Below, in pieces: positions 1 to 7,548 of a DNA stretch of 23,155 nt (within the stretch, counting starts at the first letter, position 1; every line of letters starts with the position of its first letter). A model generated the notes under the pieces. That model did no database searches, was not told the DNA's origin, and saw only the letters and a program-made list of their open reading frames with translations. The stretch is from UBA11540 sp003445125 (GTDB lineage: Bacteria; Bacillota; Clostridia; Oscillospirales; Ruminococcaceae), in contig CALBQG010000060.1 of the NCBI GenBank assembly GCA_937899435.1, forward strand, positions 1-23,155, written 5' to 3'. The position numbers and the translations under genes were made by a program.

Positions 1-3000
1 CAACAGTGCCGTAGTCCCGGGTAATGGTAATATCCGCGTCGCCGTTTTCGGGCTTGACGGTAATCCTGAACATACGGATCGTCCACCCGGCGTACAGCGT
101 CATATTCCCCATCACCGGATCGCTGAAGTCCCACTTCTGCGTGCAGGCAGCGTCTTTATACCAGGTGAAATCGAAATAGTAGCCCTCCCTTACGGGGTCA
201 TCGGGTTTGTCAACAGGGTCGCCCTGCCGTATATCCCTTGTTGTCGGACCGGTCAAGGTGCCGCCGTTGGGATCAAAGGTGACCGTGTAAAGAGGAGCTT
301 CTCGCCACATTGCGTACAGGGTGCAGTTCTCCGTTTTGTCATACGGATTTGCGCTGTTGCCGTTTTCATCGCTGTATTGCCTGCCGCCCCACTTCTGGTC
401 AAACCAACCGTCGAAAATATAGCCCCTGTACACCGGTACAGGCATCTGATCGAGCGCCTCACCGTAGGTGACGGTCATGGTCTCCGGTGTCACCCTATCG
501 CCGCCGTTGGGATCAAAGGTGACCGTATAGGTATTCGCGTTCCATTTTGCGTACAGAGTAATCTCCTCGGTGACCGTGTAGTTCGCGTAATCCCACGCCG
601 TACCGTCAGCCTTATACCAACCGCCGAAGGTGTAACCCGCTCGGTCATTGGGCTTGATCTTGTCGGAAATCTGCCCGTTCTCGCAGAAATAGCGCTCAGG
701 ATAGTCCATCGTGCCGCCGTTCAATGCAAAGGTGACCTTGTGATAGCTGTAACCGTTTGCACCGAGCGGTTTTTCTCCAACGATGCCCAAGGGGCTGTGT
801 GCGCCGCCGAACTGAGCCTGCACACTGTTGTTTATTATCAGTTCGCTGAATGTGCTGCCGCTGCCTTGGATAGTGCTGTTACTTTCAAGCACGACCGTGC
901 CGCACACCGTGCCGCCGCCTGCGTTCATCGTGCCGTACAGGCAGAGAGCGCCGCCATTGGCGGCGGTGCAGTTCTCAATTTTGCCGCCGGTCATGGTGAA
1001 TGTGCCGTCCTTGTTGCCCACGTACACGCCGCCACCGCGGCCAGCCTTGCAGCTTTTGATAACGCCGTCGATCAGCTCGAACGTGCCTACAACCACGGCC
1101 ACACCGCCGCCATCCTCCGCCGTGCAGCCGATGATCGCGCCGCCGTTCATGGTGAACCGGCCGCCGTTTGTGATGCACACAGCACCGCCGCTGTCAGCGG
1201 AGCAGCCGACGATGCTGCCGCCGTTCATGATGACCGTGCCGCCGCTGCCGCCAGCATGTATGGCGCTGTTGCCGCCGGTGCTGCCGATGATGATACCGCC
1301 CTTGACGAGCTTGTCGCCGCTGGTTTTATCCCACACCCACAGGCCCGTTCCATCGTCTCTAAATTTATGTTCTACTTCGGGGCGGCTGTCCATGATGGTC
1401 AGAGTCCCGTTGTTCGCATTACCTCCGATACGAATATAATCCACCCCCAGGTCGAGGACATAGCCGTTGAGGTCGAGGGTGACTTTGCGGTTATCCTGAA
1501 TCGCCTTCAAACTATTGCTGGAAACGATGATGTCCTTCGTCAGGCGGATAACATCGATGCTGTCGTCGTTCATGGCGGCGGTAAATTCGTCCGCCGTACT
1601 GACCCCCTTGTACAGCCAGCCGGTGAGGGTGAGGTTTTCGTTGACAGGGGTGGTGGAGTCCCACTTGGTGCCGTCCTTGTACCAGCCATCGAAGCTGCAG
1701 CCGGGCTTGGCGGGGTCGGGCAGGGTGATCTGATCGCCGGACTGCAGAACCTGGATAGCGTAGTCGGCGTCGTTGAGGTGGTAGGTCACGGTGATGCCGC
1801 TAATCTTGTTTTTGGAGTCTTTGACGCTGCCGTAGAACGTGCCGCCCGTGATGCTGCTATCATCGTTACCATTAACATACATGGCGTCCGAATCCATTCC
1901 GCCAGCCGTGCAGCCGATGATTTTCACATCACCGCTGATAGTGAGCGTTCCGCCGTCAGAGATGCCGCCGCCATACAGCTGGCCTGCACCTGTTACACTT
2001 TTCGCATGGCAGTCCCGGATTACCGCCGTGCCGGACAAGGTGGTGCGGCTAACATTACTATTGTTGTACTCGCCATCATTGCGGATGCCGCCGCCATAAG
2101 CTATCCCATACATCTGAGCCACCGCCGTGCAGCCGGTGATGCTGCCGCCGGACATGGTGAACCGGCCGCCTATAGCGACAAACACGCCGCCGCCAGCAGC
2201 AACATTTCCCTCGGCCTTGCAGCCGACGATATTGCCGCCGTTCATAGTGAACGTGCCGCCGTCTTCAATATACACACCGCCGCCGTAGCCATTTCTGTTC
2301 ATCGTAAGGCCCGTGCCGCCGTAGATGACGCCGCCGTGGACAACTTCCGTGCCGCTGGTTCCCCACTTCCACAAGCCGTCGGCGTTGGGGGTGAAGTAAT
2401 ATGTAGCTGTAAGGTCGCTGTCCGTCAGCGTCAGGTGACCGCCGTCTGCGACCTTGATCACGCTGCCGCTGCCGGTCATTTCCAGCATATAGCCGACGAG
2501 GTCAAGAGTGACGGCGCGGGTGATGTTCAGGGTGGCGTCGATTGCAATGTCGTTTTTCAGCTTGATGACCTCCACCGTATCGTCCGCCAGCGCGGCGGTC
2601 AGCTCAGCAGCTGAGCCGACGCTTTCTTCCCGCAAGGCGGCGCCCTTGGTTTTTGTTAAAGGAAACAGAAGGGCTGTGAGCGTTTTCCCGTCTGTGGACA
2701 CCGTAGTCACGGCGTTGTCATACTCTGTCCCGTCGAGTCTTACCGTTCCGTCGTAAAACACGGCGCTCTCTCTCTTTATCGGAAAAGCGCAGCCGTCTTT
2801 GGCTTCGAGAGTAATGATAAAGGTGTATTCCATACCTGCTTTGGGTTTGAGATTTGCACTGTCGGGCTTGATCGATGCTTCGTTCGACGCCTTCCACGCT
2901 TGCCCTTTAATGGTATAGTTTGCGTCGTCATCGACCGTTGCAAACGTCAGATCCTTATAAGACCACAATTCGCCGGACAGACCTTTCAGGTTGACCTCCG

Positions 3001-3097
3001 TGATGTCTGCATTGCCCGTTTCTGCCTGTATCGCAGTCGGCATAAGGCAGACTACCATACACAAGGCGAGCAGGATACTCAAGAATCGTTTTTTCAT
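1..3097 (-). CDS. Large secreted surface protein: beta-helix modules plus InlB-type repeats (partial, 3' end outside window)
   Basis: The frame is open for 1032 codons from an ATG at 3097 to the window edge, so the C-terminus and any cell-wall anchor are not visible. Residues 1-25 form a signal peptide (MKKR, a hydrophobic core, then a likely cut after IQA). Residues 26-150 look like a small beta-sandwich domain. Two related modules follow (about 158-430 and 498-780). Each opens with an A-L-x-D-D-x-x-x-V-I-x-L-x-x-D-I stretch and an LDLxGYxL strand, then repeated F-T-M-N-G-G-x-I-x-G-C-x-A turns typical of right-handed beta-helix (pectin-lyase-like, Pmp-like) folds. InlB/Listeria-Bacteroides repeats (GGWYK...TLYAKW) occur at about 437-494, 787-852, 854-931 and 935-1005. 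GGAGGG lies 8 nt before the ATG, inside the end of the TetR gene. The likely role is adhesion or glycan contact at the cell surface; this is inferred from architecture, and no ligand can be named. Confidence 0.88.
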   Translation of the reverse strand, partial: MKKRFLSILLALCMVVCLMPTAIQAETGNADITEVNLKGLSGELWSYKDLTFATVDDDANYTIKGQAWKASNEASIKPDSANLKPKAGMEYTFIITLEAKDGCAFPIKRESAVFYDGTVRLDGTEYDNAVTTVSTDGKTLTALLFPLTKTKGAALREESVGSAAELTAALADDTVEVIKLKNDIAIDATLNITRAVTLDLVGYMLEMTGSGSVIKVADGGHLTLTDSDLTATYYFTPNADGLWKWGTSGTEVVHGGVIYGGTGLTMNRNGYGGGVYIEDGGTFTMNGGNIVGCKAEGNVAAGGGVFVAIGGRFTMSGGSITGCTAVAQMYGIAYGGGIRNDGEYNNSNVSRTTLSGTAVIRDCHAKSVTGAGQLYGGGISDGGTLTISGDVKIIGCTAGGMDSDAMYVNGNDDSSITGGTFYGSVKDSKNKISGITVTYHLNDADYAIQVLQSGDQITLPDPAKPGCSFDGWYKDGTKWDSTTPVNENLTLTGWLYKGVSTADEFTAAMNDDSIDVIRLTKDIIVSSNSLKAIQDNRKVTLDLNGYVLDLGVDYIRIGGNANNGTLTIMDSRPEVEHKFRDDGTGLWVWDKTSGDKLVKGGIIIGSTGGNSAIHAGGSGGTVIMNGGSIVGCSADSGGAVCITNGGRFTMNGGAIIGCTAEDGGGVAVVVGTFELIDGVIKSCKAGRGGGVYVGNKDGTFTMTGGKIENCTAANGGALCLYGTMNAGGGTVCGTVVLESNSTIQGSGSTFSELIINNSVQAQFGGAHSPLGIVGEKPLGANGYSYHKVTFALNGGTMDYPERYFCENGQISDKIKPNDRAGYTFGGWYKADGTAWDYANYTVTEEITLYAKWNANTYTVTFDPNGGDRVTPETMTVTYGEALDQMPVPVYRGYIFDGWFDQKWGGRQYSDENGNSANPYDKTENCTLYAMWREAPLYTVTFDPNGGTLTGPTTRDIRQGDPVDKPDDPVREGYYFDFTWYKDAACTQKWDFSDPVMGNMTLYAGWTIRMFRITVKPENGDADITITRDYGTV
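83..739 (-). repeat. Three tandem InlB-type (Listeria-Bacteroides) B-repeat units in the surface protein
   Basis: These encode residues 787-852, 854-931 and 935-1005. Each unit starts with a VTF.xNGG strand and ends with LYAxW, with GYxFxGW or GYYFDFTW in the middle. A further unit begins at the left edge, and a lone diverged unit lies between the two beta-helix modules (about 1616-1789). Such repeats are usually stalk-like spacers in Gram-positive surface proteins. Confidence 0.8.
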
Positions 3098-3693
3098 TTT
3101 GCGTTCCCTCCGTTCAAGTATTGCGAGCGGTATTTATCTGCAAACAGGGCGACTCCCTGCTTTAAGACCTCCATCTGGGATTTCAGGTAATATTCGTCCT
3201 CAAACATCGCATAGTGGACGCACGCGCGGACGAAAATAAAGATCAGCGGCGTGATGGTCGTATATGGGATGCCGAGCTTCGGCTCCAGCTGCTTGGCGTA
3301 TTCGGTGTAGCGTTCGTTGACGCCCTCGAAAAATTTCTTTCCGTATTCAATATATTTCGGAAGTGTGTAGATCTGGTACATCAGCCGATATTTTTTTCCG
3401 TGCATTTTTGCCGTCCAATACGGCACCTCCTCGATGAACCGCAGGACATCCTTCGGGTCGGTCGGCGCTTTTTTCATGAAATCGTCCTCGACCTTTGCCA
3501 TGCTGTAAGCCGTGGATTCGATAATCAGTTCATCCAGGTTTTTAAAATAGACATAAAGATTTGCTTTGGTGCATCCGCATGCATCGGCAAGCGCCTGCGT
3601 GCCCGTGCCGGTCAGTCCGTGCTCGGCGTAGCACTCAAAGCATTTCTCCATGATTTCATTTTTCTTTTCCCGGTGCTGTTGTTCCGTTCTCAT
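3094..3693 (-). CDS. TetR/AcrR-family transcriptional regulator
   Basis: This 199-residue protein has the usual TetR length. Residues about 8-55 form the three-helix DNA-binding head; the recognition part reads GTQALADACGCTKANLYVYF, a classical TetR helix-turn-helix with the Y-x-Y/H-F signature. The rest (about 60-190) is a helical ligand/dimerisation domain with no recognisable ligand class. The ATG at 3693 is preceded by GGGGAG about 9 nt upstream. The TGA stop overlaps the ATG of the large surface-protein gene (ATGA at 3097-3094), so the two are probably translated from one message. A 14-bp palindrome just downstream of the promoter suggests autorepression, which would also control the surface protein. 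The inducer is unknown. Confidence 0.9.
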   Translation of the reverse strand: MRTEQQHREKKNEIMEKCFECYAEHGLTGTGTQALADACGCTKANLYVYFKNLDELIIESTAYSMAKVEDDFMKKAPTDPKDVLRFIEEVPYWTAKMHGKKYRLMYQIYTLPKYIEYGKKFFEGVNERYTEYAKQLEPKLGIPYTTITPLIFIFVRACVHYAMFEDEYYLKSQMEVLKQGVALFADKYRSQYLNGGNAK

Positions 3694-3716
3694 GTGATTT
3701 TTCTCCCCTGTTTCTG

Positions 3717-3730
3717 AACGATCGGTCGTT
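3717..3730. promoter_or_regulatory. Putative TetR-family operator (inverted repeat)
   Basis: AACGATCGGTCGTT is an inverted repeat with 5-bp arms AACGA/TCGTT and a nearly symmetric TCGG centre, giving 12 of 14 symmetric positions. It starts right at the predicted transcription start, about 7 bp downstream of TATAAT, where a bound dimer would block initiation. That TetR proteins autoregulate from such sites is known for the family; binding here is inferred. Confidence 0.6.
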
Positions 3731-3737
3731 TATATAC

Positions 3738-3766
3738 ATTATAACAGAGCGGCACGGAAAAATCAA
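3738..3766 (-). promoter_or_regulatory. Sigma-A promoter of the tetR-surface protein operon
   Basis: On the minus strand there is TTGATT (3766-3761), a 17-bp spacer and a perfect TATAAT (3743-3738). The expected start of transcription is near 3731, about 38 nt before the tetR ATG. Confidence 0.72.
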
Positions 3767-3795
3767 CCGTTCGCACGCGATTTTTAAAGGAAAAT

Positions 3796-3811
3796 CCCCG
3801 CGGGTGCGGGG
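3796..3811. other. GC-rich hairpin in the tetR-hrcA intergenic region
   Basis: CCCCGC and GCGGGG pair around a GGGT loop. On the minus strand the hairpin is followed by ATTTTCCTTT, so it could be a weak terminator insulating the two divergent operons. Function is uncertain. Confidence 0.3.
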
Positions 3812-3848
3812 GAAAGGCGGTCGGGCTTTGGGGGGACGGCAGGTGAAA

Positions 3849-3875
3849 TTAGCACTCTCATGGAGAGATTGCGAA
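3849..3875. promoter_or_regulatory. Degenerate second CIRCE-like HrcA operator
   Basis: A perfect left CIRCE arm TTAGCACTC (3849-3857), a 9-nt spacer and GATTGCGAA (3867-3875) are seen. The right arm matches GAGTGCTAA at 7 of 9 positions, and the spacer length is exactly canonical. It lies upstream of the -35 box of the main hrcA promoter. Confidence 0.55.
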
Positions 3876-3902
3876 AAAATCATGAATTTTTTGTAAAGCC
3901 CC

Positions 3903-3931
3903 TTGACAAATGAAGGGAATCGTGGTACATT
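3903..3931 (+). promoter_or_regulatory. Sigma-A promoter of the hrcA-grpE-dnaK-dnaJ operon
   Basis: A perfect TTGACA (3903-3908), a 17-bp spacer and TACATT (3926-3931) are seen. Transcription would start near 3938, just before the perfect CIRCE, so bound HrcA would block initiation or early elongation. Confidence 0.72.
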
Positions 3932-3942
3932 AGTATCATGAT

Positions 3943-3969
3943 TTAGCACTCAAGTACAAAGAGTGCTAA
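3943..3969. promoter_or_regulatory. Perfect CIRCE operator (HrcA binding site)
   Basis: TTAGCACTC (3943-3951), a 9-nt spacer and GAGTGCTAA (3961-3969) match the CIRCE consensus at all 18 arm positions. HrcA binds this element and represses class I heat-shock operons. Here it sits between the promoter and the hrcA ribosome binding site. Confidence 0.97.
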
Positions 3970-3986
3970 TCAAAGGAGTGAGCGCT

Positions 3987-5069
3987 GTGGAAATGAGTCA
4001 GCGAAAACAGAACATTTTGACAGCCATTGTGGAAGAATACATCCGTACCGGTGACCCCGTCAGCTCCAAAGTGCTGGCGGAAAAAAGCGGGCTGGGCGTT
4101 TCCTCCGCCACGATCCGCAACGAGATGGCAGAGCTTTTCTCTCTGGGATATCTCGAACAGCCGCACACCTCGGCGGGACGCATCCCGTCACAGCGGGGCA
4201 TTCGGCTGTATCTGGATTTCCTGATGCCCGACGATGAGCCGGACGCGGAGAACCGTGCCTTTGCCGACAGTTTGTTTCATGTGCGCGCCGTGGATATGGA
4301 CAGTTTGTTGGAAGAAATGTCCGACGCTGTGTCGCAGATGACCGGCTGTGCCGTGGTGACCACCGCTCCGACCCCCGCCAAGGAACGCATTGATCATGTG
4401 GACGCGGTGAAGATCGCGCCGTTCAATGTGGTGACCGTGATTGTCACGGAATCGGGCGAGGTGTACAGCCGTTCCTTCCGCTTGGGGTACGATATGACCG
4501 CGGGCGCGATGGAGTTTTTCGGCGGCTGGCTGACCGAACGCGTCAAAGGCAAAACGCTGGAGAGCATGACCCAGAGCTTCATGCAGGAAACTGCGATGCA
4601 GGCAGGAGAAAACATCCTGCTGTTCACCCCGCTTCTGGCGGCGGTGTACGAACTGGTGTGCGGACTTCTCAAGCCCGTGCGGCACGTATGTGGACATACA
4701 AAGCTGTTTTCCTACGGCGAGCTGAAACCCACGGCACTGGACATCCTGAAAATGCTGGATGACGACAACGCCATGCGGGAAGTGCTTTCGGGCGAACAAA
4801 GCGGCGTGCGGCTCGGACATGAGAGTCACCGCAGCGAGCTTGCCGATGCGGGTGTGATCGTGCAGAGATACCGGCTGCCCAATGGGTCGGGCGGTGTGAT
4901 CGGCGTGATCGGACCGGTGCGGCAAAATTACCGAAAAATCCTTCCGGTGCTGAAATATTTTGCCGATAATCTGGGCAGAATTTTCGATGAATCGCAGGAC
5001 GAAAACGACAATGTAACCGAAATCTTCCGTCCCCGCGCCAAACTTTCGGGCGGGTTCGCGGATCGGTAG
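3987..5069 (+). CDS. hrcA: Heat-inducible transcription repressor HrcA
   Basis: HrcA represses class I heat-shock operons by binding CIRCE, and its activity depends on GroEL. The N-terminal winged helix is clear: SQRKQNILTAIVEEYI, then GDPVSSKVLAEKSGLGVSSATIRNEM and TSAGRIPSQRGIR. The remaining roughly 270 residues are the GAF-like/dimerisation part. The start chosen is GTG at 3987, which has GGAG 8 nt upstream and gives 360 residues. ATG at 3993 is the alternative. The frame extends back to a GTG at 3963, but that lies inside the CIRCE arm and before the ribosome binding site. It is the first gene of the operon; its TAG stop overlaps the ribosome binding site of grpE. Two CIRCE sites upstream imply autoregulation. 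Confidence 0.96.
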   Translation: MEMSQRKQNILTAIVEEYIRTGDPVSSKVLAEKSGLGVSSATIRNEMAELFSLGYLEQPHTSAGRIPSQRGIRLYLDFLMPDDEPDAENRAFADSLFHVRAVDMDSLLEEMSDAVSQMTGCAVVTTAPTPAKERIDHVDAVKIAPFNVVTVIVTESGEVYSRSFRLGYDMTAGAMEFFGGWLTERVKGKTLESMTQSFMQETAMQAGENILLFTPLLAAVYELVCGLLKPVRHVCGHTKLFSYGELKPTALDILKMLDDDNAMREVLSGEQSGVRLGHESHRSELADAGVIVQRYRLPNGSGGVIGVIGPVRQNYRKILPVLKYFADNLGRIFDESQDENDNVTEIFRPRAKLSGGFADR

Positions 5070-5083
5070 GAGGTTTTAGAAAA

Positions 5084-5596
5084 GTGGCAGAAGAAGAAAT
5101 TAAGCAGGCGGCGGAAAAAACTGAAGAGCTGCCCGAAGTCGAGCAGCAGCCCGAGGAATCCGAAGCCGAAAAGTTACAGAAAAAAATAGACGAAACAAAC
5201 GATCGCCTGCTGCGGGTGACGGCGGAATACGACAACTTCCGCAAGCGTTCGCAGAAGGAAAAGGAAGCGATTTACCCCGACGCCGTGGCGTACGCGGTGA
5301 AAACCTTCCTCCCGGTGATCGACAACGTCGAACGGGCAATGCAGAGCGAGTGCAGCGACGAAAACTACAAAAAGGGCGTGGAAATGATCCTGACGCAGTT
5401 TTCCGAGAGCCTCAAAAAGCTGTCGGTCGAGACGATTGATCCTAAAGGCGAGCCCTTTGATCCCGCGTTTCACAATGCGGTGATGCACATTGAGGATGAA
5501 AGCCTGCCGGAAAATACGGTGGCGGAGGTGTTCCAGAAGGGATACCGACTGGGCGACCGTGTGATCCGTGTGGCAATGGTTAAAGTAGCAAACTGA
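5084..5596 (+). CDS. grpE: Nucleotide exchange factor GrpE
   Basis: GrpE is the DnaK co-chaperone that releases ADP and acts as a thermosensor. The 170-residue protein has an acidic, Glu-rich N-terminus (residues 1-30), a long dimerising helix containing the family hallmark LRVTAEYDNFRKR (about 42-55), and a C-terminal beta-wing domain ending in a GYRLGDRVIRVAMVKV stretch that matches the GrpE signature. It starts at GTG 5084, with AGGAGG (5068-5073) 10 nt upstream overlapping the hrcA stop. It is slightly shorter than the roughly 190-200 residues common in the family, owing to a short acidic tail. It is the second gene of the HrcA-controlled operon, 34 nt before dnaK. Confidence 0.97.
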   Translation: MAEEEIKQAAEKTEELPEVEQQPEESEAEKLQKKIDETNDRLLRVTAEYDNFRKRSQKEKEAIYPDAVAYAVKTFLPVIDNVERAMQSECSDENYKKGVEMILTQFSESLKKLSVETIDPKGEPFDPAFHNAVMHIEDESLPENTVAEVFQKGYRLGDRVIRVAMVKVAN

Positions 5597-5630
5597 AAAA
5601 ATCAGCAAATATAAAAGGAGATTGAGTTTT

Positions 5631-7484
5631 ATGAGTAAGATTATCGGTATTGACCTTGGTACAACCAATTCTTGTGTAGCTGTTATGGAGGGCGGCGAAG
5701 CCGTCGTCATTCCGAATGCGGACGGTGCGAGAACCACTCCGTCTGTGGTCGGTTTCCTGAAAACCGGCGAGCGTATTGTCGGTCAGGCGGCAAAACGTCA
5801 GGCAATCACCAACCCCGACCGCACGGTGATTTCCATCAAACGTCATATGGGCAGCGACTATACCGTTGAGATCGACGGCAAGAAATACACCCCGCAGGAG
5901 ATTTCCGCAATGATCCTGCAAAAGCTCAAGAGCGACGCGGAAGCTTACCTCGGCGAGCCGGTGACCGAAGCGGTCATCACGGTTCCTGCTTACTTCTCCG
6001 ACGCACAGCGTCAGGCAACGAAGGACGCGGGCAAGATCGCGGGGCTGGATGTCAAACGTATCATCAACGAGCCGACGGCGGCAGCGCTGGCATACGGCAT
6101 TGATAAAGAAAAAGATCAGAAGATTATGGTCTACGACCTGGGCGGCGGTACATTCGATGTATCCATCATCGAAATGGGCGACGGCGTGCAGGAAGTGCTG
6201 GCAACCGCCGGCAACAACCATCTGGGCGGCGATGACTTCGACGACCGTATCATCAAGCACATGGTCAGCGAGTTCAAGAAAGACACGGGCATCGACCTGT
6301 CGAACGACCGTATGGCAATGCAGCGTTTGAAAGAAGCGGCAGAAAAAGCGAAAATCGAGCTGTCCGGTCAGACACAGACCAGCATCAGCCTGCCGTTCAT
6401 CACGGCGGACGCAACGGGACCGAAGCATCTGGACATGACGCTGACCCGCACGAAGTTCAACGAACTGACCGCGGACCTCGTGGAAGCCACGATGGGACCG
6501 GTACGTCAGGCACTGTCCGATGCGGGACTCTCGGCATCGCAGCTTGATAAGATCCTGCTGGTCGGCGGTTCGACCCGTATTCCGGCAGTTCAGGAAGCCG
6601 TCAAGAACATCACGGGCAAAGAGCCGTTCAAGGGCATCAACCCCGACGAGTGCGTGGCACAGGGCGCGGCTTTGCAGGGCGGCGTGCTGACCGGCGACGT
6701 GAAGGGCTTGCTGCTGCTGGATGTCACTCCGTTGTCTCTGGGTCTGGAAACACTGGGCGGCGTCTGCACGAAGATCATCGAGCGCAACACCACCATCCCG
6801 ACCAAGAAGAGCCAGGTATTCTCCACGGCGGCAGACAATCAGACTTCCGTGGACATTCACATCCTGCAGGGCGAGCGTGAAATGGCAAGCGACAACAAGA
6901 CGCTGGGTATGTTCCGTCTGGACGGCATCGCGCCGGCTCCGCGCGGAATCCCGCAGATTGAAGTGACATTTGATATCGACGCCAACGGTATCGTCAATGT
7001 CTCCGCAAAAGACTTGGGCACCGGCAAGGAGCAGAAGGTTACGATCACCTCTTCGACCAATATGTCCAAAGAGGATATCGATAAGGCAGTCAAGGAAGCC
7101 GAGCAGTATGCGGCGGAGGACAAGAAGCGTCGTGATGCCATCGACCTGAAGAACAACGCGGATCAGACCGTCTACCAGGCGGAAAAGACCGTGACGGATC
7201 TGGGCGAGAAGCTGACGGCGGACGAGAAGAGCGATCTGGAGGCGAAGATCAATGCGCTGAAGGAAGCAAATAAGGGCGAGAACGCCGACGACATCAAGGC
7301 AAAGATGGAAGAGCTGCAGAAGAAGCTCGGCGAGGTCGGCACACGGATTTATCAGGCGGCGGCGCAGGAAGCGCAGGCACAGCAGGCGGCAAACAGCGGC
7401 GCGAACAACGCCGGCGGCACGGCACCGAACGGTGAAGAGTATGTGGACGCCGACTATAAGGACGTGGACGATAACAACAAGTAA
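5631..7484 (+). CDS. dnaK: Chaperone protein DnaK (Hsp70)
   Basis: This is the ATP-dependent Hsp70 of the cytosol; it holds and refolds substrates with DnaJ and GrpE. At 617 residues it is close to the usual Firmicutes length. The nucleotide-binding domain carries phosphate-1 (GIDLGTTNSCVAV, near residue 5), phosphate-2 (YDLGGGTFDVSI) and the adenosine motif (LLVGGSTRIPAV). The interdomain linker LLLLDVTPLSLG is followed by the beta substrate-binding domain and a helical lid, with an Ala/Gln-rich stretch before the end. The C-terminus EEYVDADYKDVDD fits the conserved DnaK tail. The ATG at 5631 follows AAAGGAG with 10-nt spacing; an in-frame TTG nine bases earlier is not favoured. Confidence 0.99.
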   Translation: MSKIIGIDLGTTNSCVAVMEGGEAVVIPNADGARTTPSVVGFLKTGERIVGQAAKRQAITNPDRTVISIKRHMGSDYTVEIDGKKYTPQEISAMILQKLKSDAEAYLGEPVTEAVITVPAYFSDAQRQATKDAGKIAGLDVKRIINEPTAAALAYGIDKEKDQKIMVYDLGGGTFDVSIIEMGDGVQEVLATAGNNHLGGDDFDDRIIKHMVSEFKKDTGIDLSNDRMAMQRLKEAAEKAKIELSGQTQTSISLPFITADATGPKHLDMTLTRTKFNELTADLVEATMGPVRQALSDAGLSASQLDKILLVGGSTRIPAVQEAVKNITGKEPFKGINPDECVAQGAALQGGVLTGDVKGLLLLDVTPLSLGLETLGGVCTKIIERNTTIPTKKSQVFSTAADNQTSVDIHILQGEREMASDNKTLGMFRLDGIAPAPRGIPQIEVTFDIDANGIVNVSAKDLGTGKEQKVTITSSTNMSKEDIDKAVKEAEQYAAEDKKRRDAIDLKNNADQTVYQAEKTVTDLGEKLTADEKSDLEAKINALKEANKGENADDIKAKMEELQKKLGEVGTRIYQAAAQEAQAQQAANSGANNAGGTAPNGEEYVDADYKDVDDNNK

Positions 7485-7496
7485 CAGGAACTGAGC

Positions 7497-7524
7497 GGGC
7501 TGTTGCGAACCTTCGCAACAGCCC
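7497..7524 (+). other. Perfect hairpin in the dnaK-dnaJ intergenic mRNA
   Basis: GGGCTGTTGCGAA (7497-7509) and its exact reverse complement (7512-7524) give a 13-bp stem with a minimal loop. No U-run follows. It could be an mRNA processing or stabilising element or an attenuator lowering dnaJ relative to dnaK. The role is inferred only from position. Confidence 0.6.
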
Positions 7525-7548
7525 CGTTCCCGAGAGCGAGGGTATCCC

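Noticed and set aside
377..2614. A 745-codon open frame on the plus strand
   Set aside because: It lies entirely opposite the Gly-rich repeats of the surface protein. Its product is an Ala/Val/His-rich low-complexity string with no domain and no good ribosome binding site.
3963..3986. Upstream N-terminal extension of hrcA from GTG at 3963
   Set aside because: That codon lies inside the right CIRCE arm and before the ribosome binding site; GTG at 3987 is correctly spaced.
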